From contig NZ_JAQLEM010000026.1 in assembly GCF_028209885.1 (NCBI RefSeq), positions 1 through 31,802 of the forward strand: a stretch of DNA of 31,802 bases, read 5' to 3'. The position numbers were made by a program, and so were the translations under genes. Shown in pieces: positions 30,606-31,802 of the stretch (the stretch's first letter is position 1; each line of letters opens with the position of its first letter). Source of the stretch: Collinsella aerofaciens (GTDB taxonomy: Bacteria; Actinomycetota; Coriobacteriia; Coriobacteriales; Coriobacteriaceae). The notes under the pieces are model-generated. The model searched no databases, was not told where the DNA came from, and worked only from the letters and a program-made list of their open reading frames with translations.

Positions 30606-31619
30606 ATGCCGTATATGAAAATCAATCACGCGATTCTGCATATCCTGGACTTTGACTCTGCCGTCAACGTTATGAGCCAGCGCGAGCTCGATACCGAAAG
30701 CCGTACCGTGCGCAATTTCGTAACCACGCATCTGCGCCGTGCACGCACCTCGGCCGACAATAAACGCGCCACGTTTGCCGAGAACTCTGCGTTTGGCGGC
30801 GAGCTCAAGGGCTATTTCTTTGGCGAGCGCGAGTTCGTGGACCTGTCTCAGCAGGTTGCGGAGTTTATCTCTTCCGAGCTCACCAAAGCCGAGAAAGCTG
30901 AGTCCACCGACGTGCTGGTGGCCGATTTTGACGACGATGAGGATGCCCGCTGGTTTGCCGTTATGCTGCTGGGCTCCAAGCAGGCTTTTATGCACGAGGT
31001 GGGCCGCGAGGAGGGGGAGGTTCGCAACGACATCGCGCGCCACTACGCTATTCTGCCAAACCCCTCGCAAAAGGTGCCAAGCTATGCCATCGTGCGCGCG
31101 AGCACCATGGAGATCGGTTACGTGGACAAGAAGCGCAAGATTGCCGGCGAGGACCGTATGCTTATCCCCGACGGCCTGCTGCAGTGCGACACGGGCGTGT
31201 CGGGCAAGGAGGTCATCGACACCGTGACGCGCGTGGTCGAGGAAGTCGCCGAGGAGCACGGTGCCAACACGGCTGTAGCGCTCGCTAAGGTTAAGGCTGC
31301 CGTTGCCGAGAAGGTTGAGGATGACGAAGAGCTGCCGCCTTGGGATATCGTCGATGAGGTCTTTGAGGACGAGCCGGTCATCAAGGAAAGCGTGCGCGCG
31401 GCACTGACCGAGGAAAAGGTTCCTGAGCGCGTTCCCGTGGAGCGCAAGCAGGTCGAGCGCGCGGCGGTGCGCAATCATAAGATTCGTACCGATACGGGCA
31501 TCGAGATCAGCTTCCCGGCCGAGATGGGTTCGAACTCCGAGTACATCGAGTTCGTCAACGAGCCCAACGGCCTCATCTCCATCGAGCTCAAAAATATCGG
31601 TAGCATCGAGAATCGATAA
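30606..31619 (+). CDS. 37-kDa nucleoid-associated protein (NdpA/YejK family)
   Basis: 337-residue protein with the family opening MKINHAILHILDFDS and the body GYFFGEREFVDLSQQVAEF, DVLVADFDDDEDARWFAVMLL and GYVDKKRKIAGEDRMLIPDG. It ends with a segment usual in actinobacterial and Firmicutes members (NHKIRTDTGIEISFPAEM). The E. coli relative binds the nucleoid; the function is otherwise poorly known. The start is uncertain: ATG 30606 or ATG 30615, the latter fitting the family N-terminus and lying eight bases after GGAA. A -10-like TATACT lies at 30571-30576. A strong terminator follows. Confidence 0.88.
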   Translation: MPYMKINHAILHILDFDSAVNVMSQRELDTESRTVRNFVTTHLRRARTSADNKRATFAENSAFGGELKGYFFGEREFVDLSQQVAEFISSELTKAEKAESTDVLVADFDDDEDARWFAVMLLGSKQAFMHEVGREEGEVRNDIARHYAILPNPSQKVPSYAIVRASTMEIGYVDKKRKIAGEDRMLIPDGLLQCDTGVSGKEVIDTVTRVVEEVAEEHGANTAVALAKVKAAVAEKVEDDEELPPWDIVDEVFEDEPVIKESVRAALTEEKVPERVPVERKQVERAAVRNHKIRTDTGIEISFPAEMGSNSEYIEFVNEPNGLISIELKNIGSIENR

Positions 31620-31646
31620 GTTGCGTTGCGCCTACAGCGAGAAAGC

Positions 31647-31681
31647 AAAGGCCGAAGCCCTTCGGGACTTCGGCCTTTTTT
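31647..31681 (+). terminator. Terminator of the nucleoid-associated protein gene
   Basis: Stem AAGGCCGAAG/CTTCGGCCTT (31648-31657 with 31668-31677) with an inner CCC-TTCG-GGG hairpin, followed by a T-run. Confidence 0.85.
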
Positions 31682-31802
31682 GTTTTCGGCTTGGTTGCTG
31701 ACATTGCGCCGCAGGTTGGGCATACGTCAGACACTATGACCCAATCCAGGGGCACGGAAACGACAGGAGCCCCCGCTCGTGACCGCGGGTCGGGGCTGCG
31801 AC
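31682..31802. other. Non-coding end of the window
   Basis: No gene visible. A G/C-rich inverted repeat near the edge (AGCCCC at about 31769, GGGGCT at about 31793) could be a terminator or repeat whose context is cut off. Confidence 0.35.

Noticed and set aside
1..31802. CRISPR arrays
   Set aside because: No regularly spaced direct repeats seen; the repeats present are palindromes or a single tandem duplication.

Overview
The window looks like a chromosomal segment of a GC-rich, gut-type actinobacterium of the class Coriobacteriia; Collinsella or a close relative is my best guess. This rests on overall gene flavour, codon usage and the mix of anaerobe genes (flavodoxin with DUF3793, L-lactate dehydrogenase, a fructoselysine-kinase-like enzyme). 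No rRNA or tRNA gene is visible, so the placement is inference.

Layout. 0-4.5 kb: a flavodoxin/DUF3793 operon on the minus strand, a divergent copper-chaperone-like HMA protein with a CsoR-like operator, then a minus-strand operon of a Y-family translesion polymerase and a YolD-like protein whose promoter is covered by two LexA-like boxes, and a truncated iron-alcohol-dehydrogenase-like gene. 4.7-6.5 kb: pgi. 6.5-9.4 kb: an unusual minus-strand three-gene cassette (unknown protein, ClpP-like protease, soluble VirD4/TraG-like ATPase). 9.9-12.4 kb: two HAD phosphatases and a FrlD-like sugar kinase. 12.4-14.3 kb: a MITE-like nested inverted repeat, then TatD and TcdA. 14.3-15.8 kb: a 28-residue membrane peptide opposed by a convergent promoter (candidate type I toxin-antitoxin), then an SdpR/SdpI-like regulator-immunity pair. 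15.9-20.2 kb: ettA, a long imperfect palindrome and two minus-strand proteins of unknown function with low-complexity regions. 20.3-24.65 kb: an AT-richer island. 24.8-31.7 kb: nadE, an aminotransferase, ldh, a DUF2974 hydrolase flanked by inverted repeats, and a 37-kDa nucleoid-associated protein.

The most interesting part is the AT-richer island. It holds a DUF2087 protein, an MFS exporter, a B12-binding-type radical SAM enzyme with what look like two C-terminal PqqD-like peptide-recognition domains, and, directly behind it with a strong ribosome binding site, a 36-residue acidic/aromatic peptide ending in Phe-Cys-His, followed by a strong terminator. This has the architecture of a RiPP (ribosomally made, post-translationally modified peptide) pathway: precursor, maturase, exporter and possible regulator. 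I do not recognise the precursor family. The first 14 or so codons of the maturase are out of frame with the rest by one base at a G-run, so the gene is frameshifted, starts internally, or is a sequencing error.

Secondary leads are the ClpP/VirD4-like cassette, the candidate type I toxin-antitoxin, the MITE-like element at 12.45-12.66 kb, and a dispersed inverted-repeat family sharing the end GGGACAGGTT with copies at 3.84, 4.53-4.58, 29.29 and 30.51 kb.
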